Both the position numbers and the translations under genes were made by a program. From Methylohalomonas sp034521715 (GTDB taxonomy: Bacteria; Pseudomonadota; Gammaproteobacteria; Methylohalomonadales; Methylohalomonadaceae), in the NCBI GenBank assembly GCA_034521715.1, contig JAXHLY010000009.1:136542-200541 (forward strand): a stretch of DNA of 64,000 bases. Direction: 5' to 3'. Under the pieces are notes generated by a model, which worked only from the letters and a program-made list of their open reading frames with translations, was not told the origin of the DNA and did no database searches. This document shows positions 10,349 through 20,654 of this stretch, piece after piece; positions within the stretch are counted from its first letter, which is position 1, and each line of letters opens with the position of its first letter.

Positions 10349-11911
10349 CTATTCAGCAGGCTTGAAAAGCGCCCTGCAGCGTTTACGGTTTTTCTTCCTG
10401 GCAAACTCTGCAAATGCTTCGGTGAAATCCCCAAGCAGGGCTTCATGGCGTTTGTCACAGTAATCGACAAGCTCGCGGACAAGTCCTTCCGTCTGTTCGC
10501 TCTTGAAACCGGCGCGCAGATCATCTCGCACATGCTGCAGGGTTTCTCCCTGCACGGCCGCATCAACAATCGCGCCCATGTTGTCCTGCAGGGTCTTCAG
10601 CGAGCCTATCACATCACCGATCGCTTCAGGCGGATACAGGGTCTGAAAGGCTTCCAGCAGATAGCGCAGCTTTTTGGCCCGCTTGCGCAGCTCATGCAGG
10701 GCGACCGGGTCCGCCGCCGGATCGAGATCGGCCCCTTCTTTCACTATCTTTTTGTAAACCCGCCATATATTTCGATCGGCCACGGCCTTGGCCGGTTCTC
10801 CCGAAGCACCCGCGTCACACTCGCCCGCGCAAGCCGCCTGCAGAAAATCATGCCAGTCCTTTTTGAAACGTTCATAGCGCCGCGATCGCAGACCGCGCAA
10901 CAACCGCGCCCGTGCCGTCCGCCGTTCCTGCTCCAGTACATGATGCAGGTCGGCAATGGCTTCACGTTTACATTCAAGTCCGGCATTGCCGACGAGTTTA
11001 TCCAGATCGAGTAAAAACACATCCATGTCCCGGTACGGCCCGGTGATCTCGCTCAACCATGCAAATACCGATTTGGCGTGGTCCCTATCCCGCTGTGGAA
11101 GCACATCGCGCACCTGGGTAAGCAGTGTCCGGCTGCGCCGGCAGGCAATGCGAAAATCATGCAGAAACTCGGTATCCAGGTCGTCAATAATACCCGTCTC
11201 GTTGACTTCCATGATCGACAGCAGATAACCCAGAATGCGTCCCAGTGCCTGATCAGCCCTTTCATCAGGCGATAAAGGCAACTTCAATTTGGTCTGATAC
11301 AGTCCGGGATGAATATCATGCTGCCGGCAAAGGCAATCGAACGGATCGATCTGCTCGTCGGCCAGCGGTATCCGCGATTCTAGCTTCACCCTGACGGCAT
11401 CGGCCGCATCGCGATAACCGCGCAGTGGTTCGAAGACCAGCTGTTCATGCACTACATTATTGCGGGAGCCGTCATTATGATGATAGCGCGAGCCGATCAG
11501 ACGCACGATAGTCTTGCCGCTGTCATCGCGTACATCACTGGATGCGTAATCGTAATACGTGGAAACGACCGGCAGCAGGGCGCGCATCCTGCAGAGTTTC
11601 ACCAGCCGGTCACGTAAGCGGCCGGGCGGCAGATCAGCCGGAAACCGGGGCATGCTCTCGACCGGCTGGCTGATCACCCCGGTCTCCCTGCCCCGATTGC
11701 GCAGGCGCAGCTGGTGCATGGGGCGGGTTTCATCCAGCTCCAGTACGAGATTCCTGTGATACAGGCGCCAGTCGAAAGTATCGAGATACGTGCGCCGGCA
11801 ACCGCCCGACTCCCGGCCGGACAGGCCGCCCTCCTCCAGCGCCAGCCAGTCACGCAGCCGCTCCGCGTCCGGCCATTCGGCCAGCACATACTGGTATTGT
11901 TTATCCTGCAA
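10349..11911 (-). CDS. CYTH and CHAD domain protein (polyphosphate-associated)
   Basis: About 520 residues. The N-terminal third resembles a CYTH/triphosphate-tunnel domain. From about residue 225 on is a CHAD domain with its conserved histidines and basic helices (DTEFLHDFRIACRRSRTLL and DPVALHELRKRAKKLRYLLE). CHAD domains bind polyphosphate and are known to target polyphosphate granules. The start is uncertain: the frame opens with TTG at 11911 just after a run of eight A residues on the coding strand, so either TTG or a GTG 8 codons later is used, or an indel in the homopolymer hides an upstream ATG. It is followed closely by the ParA gene. Confidence 0.85.
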   Translation of the reverse strand: MQDKQYQYVLAEWPDAERLRDWLALEEGGLSGRESGGCRRTYLDTFDWRLYHRNLVLELDETRPMHQLRLRNRGRETGVISQPVESMPRFPADLPPGRLRDRLVKLCRMRALLPVVSTYYDYASSDVRDDSGKTIVRLIGSRYHHNDGSRNNVVHEQLVFEPLRGYRDAADAVRVKLESRIPLADEQIDPFDCLCRQHDIHPGLYQTKLKLPLSPDERADQALGRILGYLLSIMEVNETGIIDDLDTEFLHDFRIACRRSRTLLTQVRDVLPQRDRDHAKSVFAWLSEITGPYRDMDVFLLDLDKLVGNAGLECKREAIADLHHVLEQERRTARARLLRGLRSRRYERFKKDWHDFLQAACAGECDAGASGEPAKAVADRNIWRVYKKIVKEGADLDPAADPVALHELRKRAKKLRYLLEAFQTLYPPEAIGDVIGSLKTLQDNMGAIVDAAVQGETLQHVRDDLRAGFKSEQTEGLVRELVDYCDKRHEALLGDFTEAFAEFARKKNRKRCRALFKPAE

Positions 11912-12114
11912 TTCGGTCGTCTGTTTTTTTTAATCAACCGGGGAATAATAATGGGCCATCAAGCCGCCCGCTGATTCTCCCGGTTTCGGTGCCTGAAGGC
12001 CAGTCTGGCTGTCATTTCAAGACTACGACAGTGGTCGAGAGATCCTGTCGTCATAACCTAATATAAGGAAGCTCTGAATAATCTCCGCATGTCATTTAGA
12101 CCAACGGCGTGGTG

Positions 12115-12369
12115 TCATTCCGACCAACGGGAATCGCTGAGCGTGGTACCGAGGCCTTTCGGACGCCCAACGGTGAGCAGGAATTCGTACTGAATGCAAA
12201 TATTCAGAGCTTCCTTAAGTTTAACCTCATTTGATTCGCTTACCCCTGCTCGCTTCTTTAACTGCTTCATAAGCTTGGCAAGATTTCTCCTGTCTTTTTC
12301 AGGATATATATAGGCAACAATACAGTTCCACGAATCCTGAGTGTCGGTATAAAAATATTCCTGATTCAT
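12115..12369 (-). CDS. Small hypothetical protein
   Basis: An 84-codon frame starting MNQEYFYTDTQDSWNCIVAY with a lysine-rich helical middle (KLMKQLKKRAGV). I recognise no family. There is no clear ribosome binding site. The 3' part overlaps sequence containing near-duplicate GTCATT(C/T)(C/A)GACCAACGG stretches (12089-12126), so the C-terminus may be repeat-derived. It lies just downstream of the AddA-like helicase gene on the same strand. It may be a genuine small gene or a remnant. Confidence 0.35.
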   Translation of the reverse strand: MNQEYFYTDTQDSWNCIVAYIYPEKDRRNLAKLMKQLKKRAGVSESNEVKLKEALNICIQYEFLLTVGRPKGLGTTLSDSRWSE

Positions 12370-12393
12370 CGATACTTAATATTCATTGAATAT

Positions 12394-15300
12394 TCAAACT
12401 GGCCATTCACGCCAACCACACACTAACGGGAAATACAGTCCCAGTTTGATCGGCCGCTGTTCCAGCGAGCGCATGAACTCGGCGTAGCGTTCGAGCTGCG
12501 GCTGGTAGCGTTCCTGTTCGCGGTCGAGAAAGGTTTCGATATCACTGCCGGCATGGCTGCCGGTCTTGTAATCGATGATCCAGCGCGTGCCGTCTTCATC
12601 AATGAACGTGCGATCGAGGACGACGCTTTCCAGCCGGCCGTTGGCAACGCGCGCCAGCGCCAGTTCCGAGTCGGCCTGTTCGTGATTGTTGTCGAGTATC
12701 CACTGACCGCGCTTGTCATTGAGCATGCCCTGCAGGGCATGCTGCACCTGTTCGCCTGCCTCGCCCCGGCGTTCAGCCGGCAGGCCCTGCTGGCTGAGCA
12801 GTGCCTCGATGGTGGGTTGCAGTTTCACGATGCGCGAGTGCGGCCATGCAGCGGCGCCGTCGCGGGCGATGCGCTGTAACAGGCGATGCACGACGATACC
12901 GATCACGCGTGCGGTTTCACCGGCCCAGGAAAACTCGATCGGTGCCGGTGTCTCGTCCGATGCCGTCATTGCTGTGGGCAAGGCAATGGATTCCGGCAGT
13001 GGCGGCACGGTCCAGTCGGCGGGCAGCCGTCTCGGCGTGTAAACCGTTGCCGCCGGTTCCGGCTGCGCGGCATGGCTGTCGCTGCAATAACCCGCGAACG
13101 CCTGTTCATAGGTCGCGGCAAGCTGCGGCCAGAGCAGCGACAGTGCGCTGCCGGCGTGCGGGGTTTTCATCTCGACACTGCCGTCCGGCTGTTCCTTCGC
13201 ATTCACGTGACCGAGCAGATGCAGCTCCCGGCGGGTGCGGGTACAGGCGACATATAACAACCGGCCGCGTTCGTAAACGGCACGTTCCCTGTCGAGTGAC
13301 TGCAAGAATTTATAGACCGGATCGTTATCGGCGCCGGCGGCGGTCAGCGGCGCCATCAGCAAATCCGCCGACTGTTCGCGCTGGCGGATCTGCCACAGCA
13401 ATAACTGCGGATCGTCATGACGCGGCGGCCGTCCCAGCCCCGGCAGGATGACACGATCGAATTCCAGTCCCTTGGCCTTGTGAATGGTCATGATCTGTAA
13501 TGACTCGCCGGCATCCGGGTCCGGCGGCGCGAACAGCTGTTCCAGTTCGCGCACCAGCGCGGCACCGTTCAGCAGATCGCCGCCGGCTTCCATGCTTTCC
13601 AGCAGACGGAAAAAGGCGGTGGCATCATCCAGCGCCGCCGTTGAGCCCACGCAGGCCGGCCCGCCGAGCGCGTACCAGGCCGACTCGACACTGTTGCGCA
13701 GCGTCTGCCGGCGGCGATCCTGTAATACCCCGTTCATGACCTCGCGGACACGCGCCAGCCGGCGGCGGCCATCGTCGCTTAATAACGCATCATCGGCGTT
13801 GATGAACCCGGCGCCGGTGGCATCCGGCTGCATGGCGGCCAGCGCATGCAGATCCCGGCGCGTCAGGCCGCACCACGGCGCGCGCAATATCGACAGCCAG
13901 CTTATACGGTCTGCGGGATGCACCAGCGCCTGGCTCAGCGCCAGCAGATCGAGCACCACCGGCTGATGGCCGAGGCGCTCGATCTCCATGGCGCGGTAGC
14001 GAATACCCCGCTGTCTCAACAAGGGCACCAGGCCGGCGAGATGATTGCGCGTCTGCACCAGTACCGCGGTGGTCGCATCGTCAGGCATGTCGTTTTGAAG
14101 GATATCGAGTACCTGTTGCGCCTCGGCGGCCTCGTCCTTGCCGAACTGCGGATACACCGACACCGCCCGGCCGTCACCGTCATGCCAGACGGCCGACGGT
14201 GCATACGGCACGGCGCCGCTGGCGATATCCGGCTGCTGCGGCAATACCTGCCGGAAACACTCGTTCACCCAGTCGACGATGCCCCGCGCCGAACGGAAAT
14301 TGGTAGTGAGCTGCAGCGGTGTGAGCGCGATGTCGCCGAGGCCATGCTGCGCGGTTTCCAGAAACAGGCCGACCTCGGCGGCGCGAAAACGGTAGATCGA
14401 CTGCATCGGGTCGCCGACCAGGAACAGGCTGCGGCCATCGCCGGGCTGCCAGCCCGCGGTCAGCAGCTTGAGCAGTTCGTTCTGTATCACCGATGTATCC
14501 TGGAACTCGTCGACAAGGATGTGCTGAATACGATAGTCGAGCCGCAGCCCGAGATCGGTCGGCTCGTCGGCGCTGCCCAGCGCCTGCAGGGCGCGTTCGG
14601 CCATTTCGGCAAAATCCACCTGACCATGCGCGCCGAACACGACCTTCAGCTGCGCCACCGCCAGCGGCAACAACTCGTCCAGCGCTTCCAGCAACTGCCA
14701 CTGGCTGTCGTCATATTGCGGTTCGGGCAAATCGCGTACCGCGTGCAGGCGGCGGCGAAAGTCGTCGGCATCGGCCAGGTCCAGCAGCAATTGTTCGATG
14801 CGCGCCTTTTGATCCCTGGCATCTGCAGGCATGCCCTGGTTCTTGTTGAGTTTCTTGCGCCAGTCGCCGTCTTTCCTTGTAAGCAATAACTCGGCAATAC
14901 CGCGCCACTGCGGCAATGCATCGGTCGTGGCGGCGGGCAATGTTTCCAGATCGCGACAGCTGGCGATGTCACCGTCCTGCAGATTGTTCGCGGCGAATGC
15001 GGCCAGCGACACGATTTCGTCGACGGCACCTTCGGGAACGGAGGCACGCAACTGTTTCAGCTGATGCTCGATCTCGTTGGCCAGCGCCCGCTCGGCATCG
15101 GCACGCCGGGCGAGCGACTTGATCGGCGCCAGCCACTGCTCGCGTTTGGGCAGCATGGCCATGAGCAGTCCGTGCGTCTTGTGCCAGTCGTTGTCGAGAT
15201 GACCCAGCAATGCCGCGATGGCGCCGGACCAGTGCTGTTGCGACTCGAGTTCCTCCAGCGTCTTCCTGACCGCTTCTTCATACAGCTCGGCCGGTGTTTC

Positions 15301-15744
15301 GGTGATCTGCGGCTGGGCGCCGAAGCGGGCGAGCAGCGGCAGCTGGCGGGTCAGTTCGGCATTGAAGGAATCGATGGTCTGGATGCGCAGCCGTGCCGGA
15401 TTGTCGCCGAGCTGCCAGTTCTGTTCGTGATCGCGGGCGCGCGCCGCCCGCGCCAGTTCGCGCAGGCGGGCCTCGTTATCCGAACCGGCCTCTGCATCGG
15501 CGTTGCGCAAGGCATCCAGCACGCGCTGGCGCATTTCGGCCGCCGCCTTGCGCGTGAAGGTAATGGCGAGGATTTCCTCGGGCCGTTCGACAATGGCCAG
15601 CAGCCGCAGGTAACGCTTGATCAGCAGATCGGTCTTGCCCGAGCCGGCCGGCGCCTGGACGATGAACGAGCCTGCCGGGTCCAGGGCCTGTTCGCGCACG
15701 GCATGGTCGTCGGGTTGACGCGGCTTATCCATTGCCTGGCTCAT
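12394..15744 (-). CDS. UvrD/RecB-family helicase-nuclease (AddA-like)
   Basis: A DNA end-processing helicase of about 1,116 residues. Walker A APAGSGKT lies near residue 35, Walker B/motif II is HILVDEFQDTS, motif III region LVGDPMQSIYRFRAAEVGLF, and motif V TIHKAKGLEFDRVI. The C-terminal RecB-like nuclease motif is RWIIDYKTG. The frame continues upstream to 16131, but that part reads the neighbouring gene out of frame. I chose the ATG at 15744, which overlaps the end of the partner gene by 20 bases. The pair resembles AddAB-type double-strand break repair enzymes. Exact orthology (AddA or another RecB-like clade) is not certain. Confidence 0.85.
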   Translation of the reverse strand: MSQAMDKPRQPDDHAVREQALDPAGSFIVQAPAGSGKTDLLIKRYLRLLAIVERPEEILAITFTRKAAAEMRQRVLDALRNADAEAGSDNEARLRELARAARARDHEQNWQLGDNPARLRIQTIDSFNAELTRQLPLLARFGAQPQITETPAELYEEAVRKTLEELESQQHWSGAIAALLGHLDNDWHKTHGLLMAMLPKREQWLAPIKSLARRADAERALANEIEHQLKQLRASVPEGAVDEIVSLAAFAANNLQDGDIASCRDLETLPAATTDALPQWRGIAELLLTRKDGDWRKKLNKNQGMPADARDQKARIEQLLLDLADADDFRRRLHAVRDLPEPQYDDSQWQLLEALDELLPLAVAQLKVVFGAHGQVDFAEMAERALQALGSADEPTDLGLRLDYRIQHILVDEFQDTSVIQNELLKLLTAGWQPGDGRSLFLVGDPMQSIYRFRAAEVGLFLETAQHGLGDIALTPLQLTTNFRSARGIVDWVNECFRQVLPQQPDIASGAVPYAPSAVWHDGDGRAVSVYPQFGKDEAAEAQQVLDILQNDMPDDATTAVLVQTRNHLAGLVPLLRQRGIRYRAMEIERLGHQPVVLDLLALSQALVHPADRISWLSILRAPWCGLTRRDLHALAAMQPDATGAGFINADDALLSDDGRRRLARVREVMNGVLQDRRRQTLRNSVESAWYALGGPACVGSTAALDDATAFFRLLESMEAGGDLLNGAALVRELEQLFAPPDPDAGESLQIMTIHKAKGLEFDRVILPGLGRPPRHDDPQLLLWQIRQREQSADLLMAPLTAAGADNDPVYKFLQSLDRERAVYERGRLLYVACTRTRRELHLLGHVNAKEQPDGSVEMKTPHAGSALSLLWPQLAATYEQAFAGYCSDSHAAQPEPAATVYTPRRLPADWTVPPLPESIALPTAMTASDETPAPIEFSWAGETARVIGIVVHRLLQRIARDGAAAWPHSRIVKLQPTIEALLSQQGLPAERRGEAGEQVQHALQGMLNDKRGQWILDNNHEQADSELALARVANGRLESVVLDRTFIDEDGTRWIIDYKTGSHAGSDIETFLDREQERYQPQLERYAEFMRSLEQRPIKLGLYFPLVCGWREWPV

Positions 15745-18428
15745 CACCGTCTCCCAGGTCATGGCCGCCCAGGCTGATTTCATCGATGCGGCACAGTGTG
15801 TACTGCGGGCAATAGCGGCAGGTCCGGCGCGGGTCCTTGGGATCGACCTCGCTGTCGCCGTTGCGGAAGGATCGGGCCAGTGCGCCCAGCTGCGCCTGCC
15901 AGTAGTCGAGCAGGTCCGGCAGCGTCTCGCAGTCCGGCGGCGCGCCCTTCCAGTCGCCGACTGCCTGAATGCCCCCGGCCACATCGTCGCGGTCGGCGAC
16001 ACCGGCATAGCGCAGATCGCCGATGCGCAACTGGGCGAATGCCACACCGGCCAGGTGATCGCGCTGACCCAGCGCGTACAGGGGCAGCTGCGGATCGTCG
16101 GGGCGCTCGTCGACCCAGACGCGGGTATCAACGCGCCCGGTCTTGTAATCGATAATCAACCGGCGATCGTCCGGCCAGCCGGTCGAGGCGATCGATGCGG
16201 CCGTTCAGTTCAAGGCCCTCGATGCCGATGGTCTGCCGGCTCTCGCGCGCCTCGACGCGGAACGGTGAGCGCTCGCGGTCGAGCTGCAGCCAGTCATTGG
16301 CGAGTGCATGCAGGCGCGCGGCCTCGACCTCGCGGAAACGCGGCGGCAACTGGCCGGCGTTACCGGTTTCCCAGCCGGCCAGCGCGGCTGCCACGCAGCG
16401 ATGCACGAGCGCCGACTGCGCCGTCGCATCCAGCGCCAGTAATGCGGCCTGATCGCCCAGCTCATTCCAGATCTCGCGCATGACCTCGTGCACCAGGGCG
16501 CCGCGACCGGCGGCGTCGAGACCGGGCAGCGGTTCCTCCAGCGGCCGGGCATGCAGGCGGTGTTCGGCGAAGGCGCGGAATGGACAGGCCGCCTGGTTAC
16601 GCAGCACGGCGGTACCGCCGTGCAGGGGTTCGCCCGGCTGCCGGGCCGGCGGCGGGTCGTCACGAAAGGATTCGAGTGCCGCGGCATTCTGGTAAAGACG
16701 CTGCATCAGATCCGCGCGGGGTTCATCATCGGCACCGAACGGCGGCAGTTCCGCCAGCAGGGGTGATGCCCGCAATACGGCGTCGCCGTCCCGTTCCGGC
16801 CAGCTGATCACCACCTGCGGCGCGCTCGCCAGCAGGCGCCCGGTGGTGCGGCGGGCGAAATCGAGCTCGCGCTCGGCCGTGGCATGCGGCAGGCCGTGGC
16901 GGCGCTGCAGCGGGATCGGCAACAAGGGATGCGGACGCGGGCTGGCCGGCCAGACCTCGTCGTACAGGCCCATGACCCAGAGTCGGTCGAACCGTAGGCC
17001 GGCAGCCTCCAACAAGCCCATGATCTGCACCGGTGCGGCGGCCGACTGCGGCTGGAACAGCCTGTTCGTCGCCAGCCGCCGCAGGCGCGTGACCGCCTGC
17101 TGCCAGTTGAACCGGCCGGCATAGGCATCCAGTTGCGCGAACTCGCCCAGCAGTTCCCACCAGGCATTGACCGTCTGGTATTCGGCGCTGGACAACGCCC
17201 GGCCGCGCGACCAGCCGAGGGCCGCCAGCCACTCACTCACCCAGCCGGCATGCGTGGCCGCGGTCTGCCGGCCGCCTGTCTGCGCCGCCAGTGTTCGGCA
17301 TTGGTCGATGGCACGCTGCAGGGCCGGGCAACCCGTTTCGCCGGCATGGTAATGCAGGTCGCGCAGACTGACCTGCTCGCGGCCGCGCCGGCGCAGTTCG
17401 GCATCCAGCCGCGCGCGATTGTCGGCCTCGGTGTCCGCGCCCGCCAGAAACGGCGAGCGCAACAGGGCGCTGGCCGTCATCCAGCCGACGGTGCCGCCGG
17501 CCAGTTCCAGCGCCAGCAGGGCATCGCGTACCAGCGGCGTCTCGGCGAGCGGCCGGCCCAGCGAGATATTGTACGGCCGGGTGTCATCGGCGCCCGGCAG
17601 GCGCACCGCCGGGCACAGCTCCTCGTCGAAGACACGGGCGATCGTCTCGCGCCGGCCGGCCAGGTCATGAACGATCACGCCGATGTCGAGATCCGGATCC
17701 TGTTCGAGCTGCTGCCTGACCCAGCGTGCGGCTTCGCGGATCTCGGCGGCGCTATCGGCGCAGGGATACTGCGCGTGAACCGTTGCTGCCGGTTCGACCT
17801 GTGGCAGCGGGCCGACCCGGCAGCCATGCGCCGCCAGTGTGTCCAGCAGGGCCTGCTGCTGCGGCCGTAATTCATCGAAACCGGCGAGGTAGATACAGGC
17901 CGGCGTCACCAGATGCCCGTCGCGCACGGCGGCGGCGATATGATCGGCCAGCCGCGGCAGGTCCAGCCAGCCCTCCTGCCGGCTGCGGGACAGATAAGCC
18001 TGCAGCCACCCGGCAAAGGCCTGTACATCGGCCTGGTCGTGCTGTTCGAGTTCGGCCGGCGGCACCCGCCAGCCGCCGATCAGATCCCAGGCCTCACAGG
18101 CCGCGGCCGCCGTGGCGCTTGCCTGCAACAAGCCCTTGCCGGCGTCGGAGTGTTCGATGATCTGCTGCCAGATGGCCTCGGCCTGTTGCTGCGTCAGGAC
18201 AACCGCAGGCTCCGCGCCGGTGTCGATTGCCCGGTCCAGTAAGGCCTCATGGCACTCGCGCAGCCAGGCGGACCAGGACAGGATCGCCGGCCGGGTCCAG
18301 GCCTGCTGTCCCGCCGCCTGGCACTGCCGCGCATGCAACAGGCGCAACTGCCGCGACAGCCGGTCATTGGCGGTGATGACAATACCGGTCTTCAGCAGAC
18401 CGGCCAGATCGGAATAGTTGTCAGACAT
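15725..18428 (-). CDS. PD-(D/E)XK nuclease-helicase-like subunit (AddB-like), one frameshift
   Basis: Partner of the downstream helicase. The main frame encodes 766 residues from the ATG at 18428. It breaks near 16175, where one extra base in a CCGG stretch separates NGRIDRLDRLA from the nuclease motif RRLIIDYKTGRVDTRVW. Removing it restores about 900 residues, ending in a cysteine-containing segment (CRYCPQYTLCR) typical of AddB Fe-S nuclease domains, together with an upstream cysteine in RNQAACPFRAF. The N-terminal half is a degenerate SF1 helicase-like fold without a clear Walker A. The two genes overlap, so translation is probably coupled. Confidence 0.8.
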
Positions 18429-18714
18429 CTAATTACCCGGCCTGCACGGCCAATCCGTGGTTTGCGTGACAATCAGTGTATCAGTCAGAAAAACCGCATC
18501 AGACTATTACAGAACGTCAATAAACAGTCGATTCAGAAAGCCTGGTTTCTTCATGACAATATTCTTCAGTCCCGCTAAAACAGCAGCATTGTAAGCCCGC
18601 ATACAGGCATGACAAATTCATGACAAATCAGCGGAACTGGCTTCGCTGTCTGGTCAGTAACTGCGGCCGGTGTTAGTCTGCAATATCACTCATGCGCGGT
18701 CCGGCGATTGACTG

Positions 18715-19725
18715 ATGGCTCAGGCAATAACAGAAAAACATTCATCCGCCAGGGATAAATCCATTGCCTGCACTGTACTACGGCCCAGCCGCCGTGTCGC
18801 GAGCCTGGCGGAAGACGCGCGTAACGGACTGTTACAACCGCCGCGGAGCCTGCCACCGAAATATTTTTATGACGACACCGGCTCGGATCTTTTTGAACGC
18901 ATCACGGTAACTCGCGAATATTATCCAACCAGGACGGAAGATGCCCTGCTGGCAGAACATGCCGTCGATATCATCCGCAACACAAGGCCCGATCAGATCC
19001 TCGAGCTCGGCAGCGGCAGTTCGCGCAAGACGCGGCGGCTGTTCGACGCCTGCCGGGAACTGGACAGGACCTGCAGTTATGCCCCCATGGATGTCTGCGA
19101 AGCAATCCTGCTGCAGGCCGCCGATGAACTGCAGCTATTTTATGACTGGTTACAGGTCATGCCCATCGTTGGCGACTATCACGCCGGACTCGACAATCTG
19201 CCCGCCTTCAGCGGCAGGCGGCTGTTTGTATTTCTCGGCAGCACCATCGGCAATTTCGAACGTGGCGATGCACGGCATTTTATGGCCGAGCTCAGTCACT
19301 GCATGAAGCCGGGTGATGCCCTGTTACTCGGTGCCGATCGGGTAAAAGATCCTGCCGTACTGGAAGCCGCCTACAACGACAGTGACGGTATCACCGCGGC
19401 ATTCAACCTCAATGTATTAAAGGTACTCAATCGTGAACTCGATGCGGATTTCGTACCCGAACAGTTTGAACACCGGGCTGTTTATAACGAAAGCAAACAG
19501 CGCATTGAAATGCAGCTCGTTTCAAAAACGGCGCAACGCGTACGGATCGACGGACTGGATACCGATCTCAAGCTTGAGGCGGGGGAATCCATTCTCACCG
19601 AAGTCAGTCACAAGTTCACGCCGGAGGCACTTGATCAACTGATAACAGCCAGCGGCCTGCATTTGCGCCGGCATTACCAGGCCGACAACCAGTATTTCTC
19701 CCTGCTGCTTGCCGAAAAACAGTAA
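18715..19725 (+). CDS. egtD: L-histidine N(alpha)-methyltransferase EgtD family
   Basis: EgtD methylates histidine three times with SAM to make hercynine, the ergothioneine precursor. The 336-residue protein shows PPKYFYDDTGSDLFERIT near residues 47-64, the SAM-binding ILELGSGSSRKTRRL, LFVFLGSTIGNFER and a C-terminal EVSHKFTPEALDQLI. All are typical of the family. No egtB lies beside it (endonuclease I follows on the other strand), so the sulfur-inserting partner must be elsewhere or the product is hercynine only. The start at 18715 has a weak ribosome binding site. Confidence 0.88.
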   Translation: MAQAITEKHSSARDKSIACTVLRPSRRVASLAEDARNGLLQPPRSLPPKYFYDDTGSDLFERITVTREYYPTRTEDALLAEHAVDIIRNTRPDQILELGSGSSRKTRRLFDACRELDRTCSYAPMDVCEAILLQAADELQLFYDWLQVMPIVGDYHAGLDNLPAFSGRRLFVFLGSTIGNFERGDARHFMAELSHCMKPGDALLLGADRVKDPAVLEAAYNDSDGITAAFNLNVLKVLNRELDADFVPEQFEHRAVYNESKQRIEMQLVSKTAQRVRIDGLDTDLKLEAGESILTEVSHKFTPEALDQLITASGLHLRRHYQADNQYFSLLLAEKQ

Positions 19726-19761
19726 TCAACAATAACGCTGATACCATTTCGGAACACTCAT

Positions 19762-20406
19762 TCAAAAGCGGTCGACCAGTTCCGGCTCGTCGATAAACGG
19801 GTTACGGTTACCCTGTACACGCTCGATAATGTCATTACGGCTGATTTCCTGCTCGCTCGGCGGGTCCACGCGGCTCCAGGCCTTCAGCAGTTCGATATCT
19901 TCCTGCAGGGCCAGACCGTATTCGGCATGCATGTATAAAAGCGAGCGGGCAATATTGCCCTTGGCGATGTCACGCGGTTCTATCAGACGGCTGCGGCGTT
20001 TGAAACTGCAATCCTGGTAGCGGGATTCGTTGCCGTCGACTTCACTGAAAACAGTATCGCTGCGTGCAACAACCAGTGTGCCCGAGGCCGGATACATGTT
20101 ATGCAGGTCGGCCTCGATGTGGTTGTATCGGTCGGCCTGTTCCCGCTTGCAACGCAGGCGGCTGCCGCATTGCAGTTGTTGATAGACACGCGGCATTGGA
20201 TAAATATGGTCGATAGTGACCATCACCCCGTCGCCATTTCCCCCGGCCTCGAAGCGCAGACCACAGTACAGCGTCCAGCCGCCGGCCGGATACACCGCAT
20301 TCCAGAACAGCCGCCTGGCAGAATCAAAATCGCTCAGGCGATCCTGGGAGAACACCGCGAAAGGGCACAGAACACAAAGCAAGAGCAGGCAGTGTTTCAT
20401 CGGCAA
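19762..20406 (-). CDS. Endonuclease I family, secreted or periplasmic DNase
   Basis: A 214-residue protein with a cleavable signal peptide (MPMKHCLLLLCVLCPFAVFS) and the endonuclease I core. The core includes VTIDHIYPMPRV (in place of the usual VEHVWPMS catalytic motif), DLHNMYPASG and EPRDIAKGNIARSLLYMH. Family enzymes degrade extracellular DNA or cut incoming double-stranded DNA in the periplasm, using disulfides. It is convergent with egtD. The His in the DH-Y-P motif and the Asn in GNIAR are present, so it is probably active. Confidence 0.82.
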   Translation of the reverse strand: MPMKHCLLLLCVLCPFAVFSQDRLSDFDSARRLFWNAVYPAGGWTLYCGLRFEAGGNGDGVMVTIDHIYPMPRVYQQLQCGSRLRCKREQADRYNHIEADLHNMYPASGTLVVARSDTVFSEVDGNESRYQDCSFKRRSRLIEPRDIAKGNIARSLLYMHAEYGLALQEDIELLKAWSRVDPPSEQEISRNDIIERVQGNRNPFIDEPELVDRF

Positions 20407-20654
20407 CGAGGGAAAGGAATTCAGGTCAGCGCGGATTATGCCCGAGAGTCACAGCCACGCAAATAGTTCCGACAATCGCTGTCATTCCGCCCGTCAGGAA
20501 TCAGCCCGGGCATCGATGACCCCGCCAGCCGCCTGAAAAGCCCGGACGGCAGCGGACCTGCCGCAATAGACGGCCGGTACAGTAACACTCCTCATGTATT
20601 GATCCTGATGCATCATGCGGGGATTATTCGGAGCTTCCCTAATGGAGAAAAGTC

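Noticed and set aside
15745..16131. N-terminal extension of the AddA-like frame to 16131
   Set aside because: This stretch encodes the AddB-like nuclease C-terminus in another frame (VDTRVWVDERPDDPQLPLYA); the extension is low-complexity noise.
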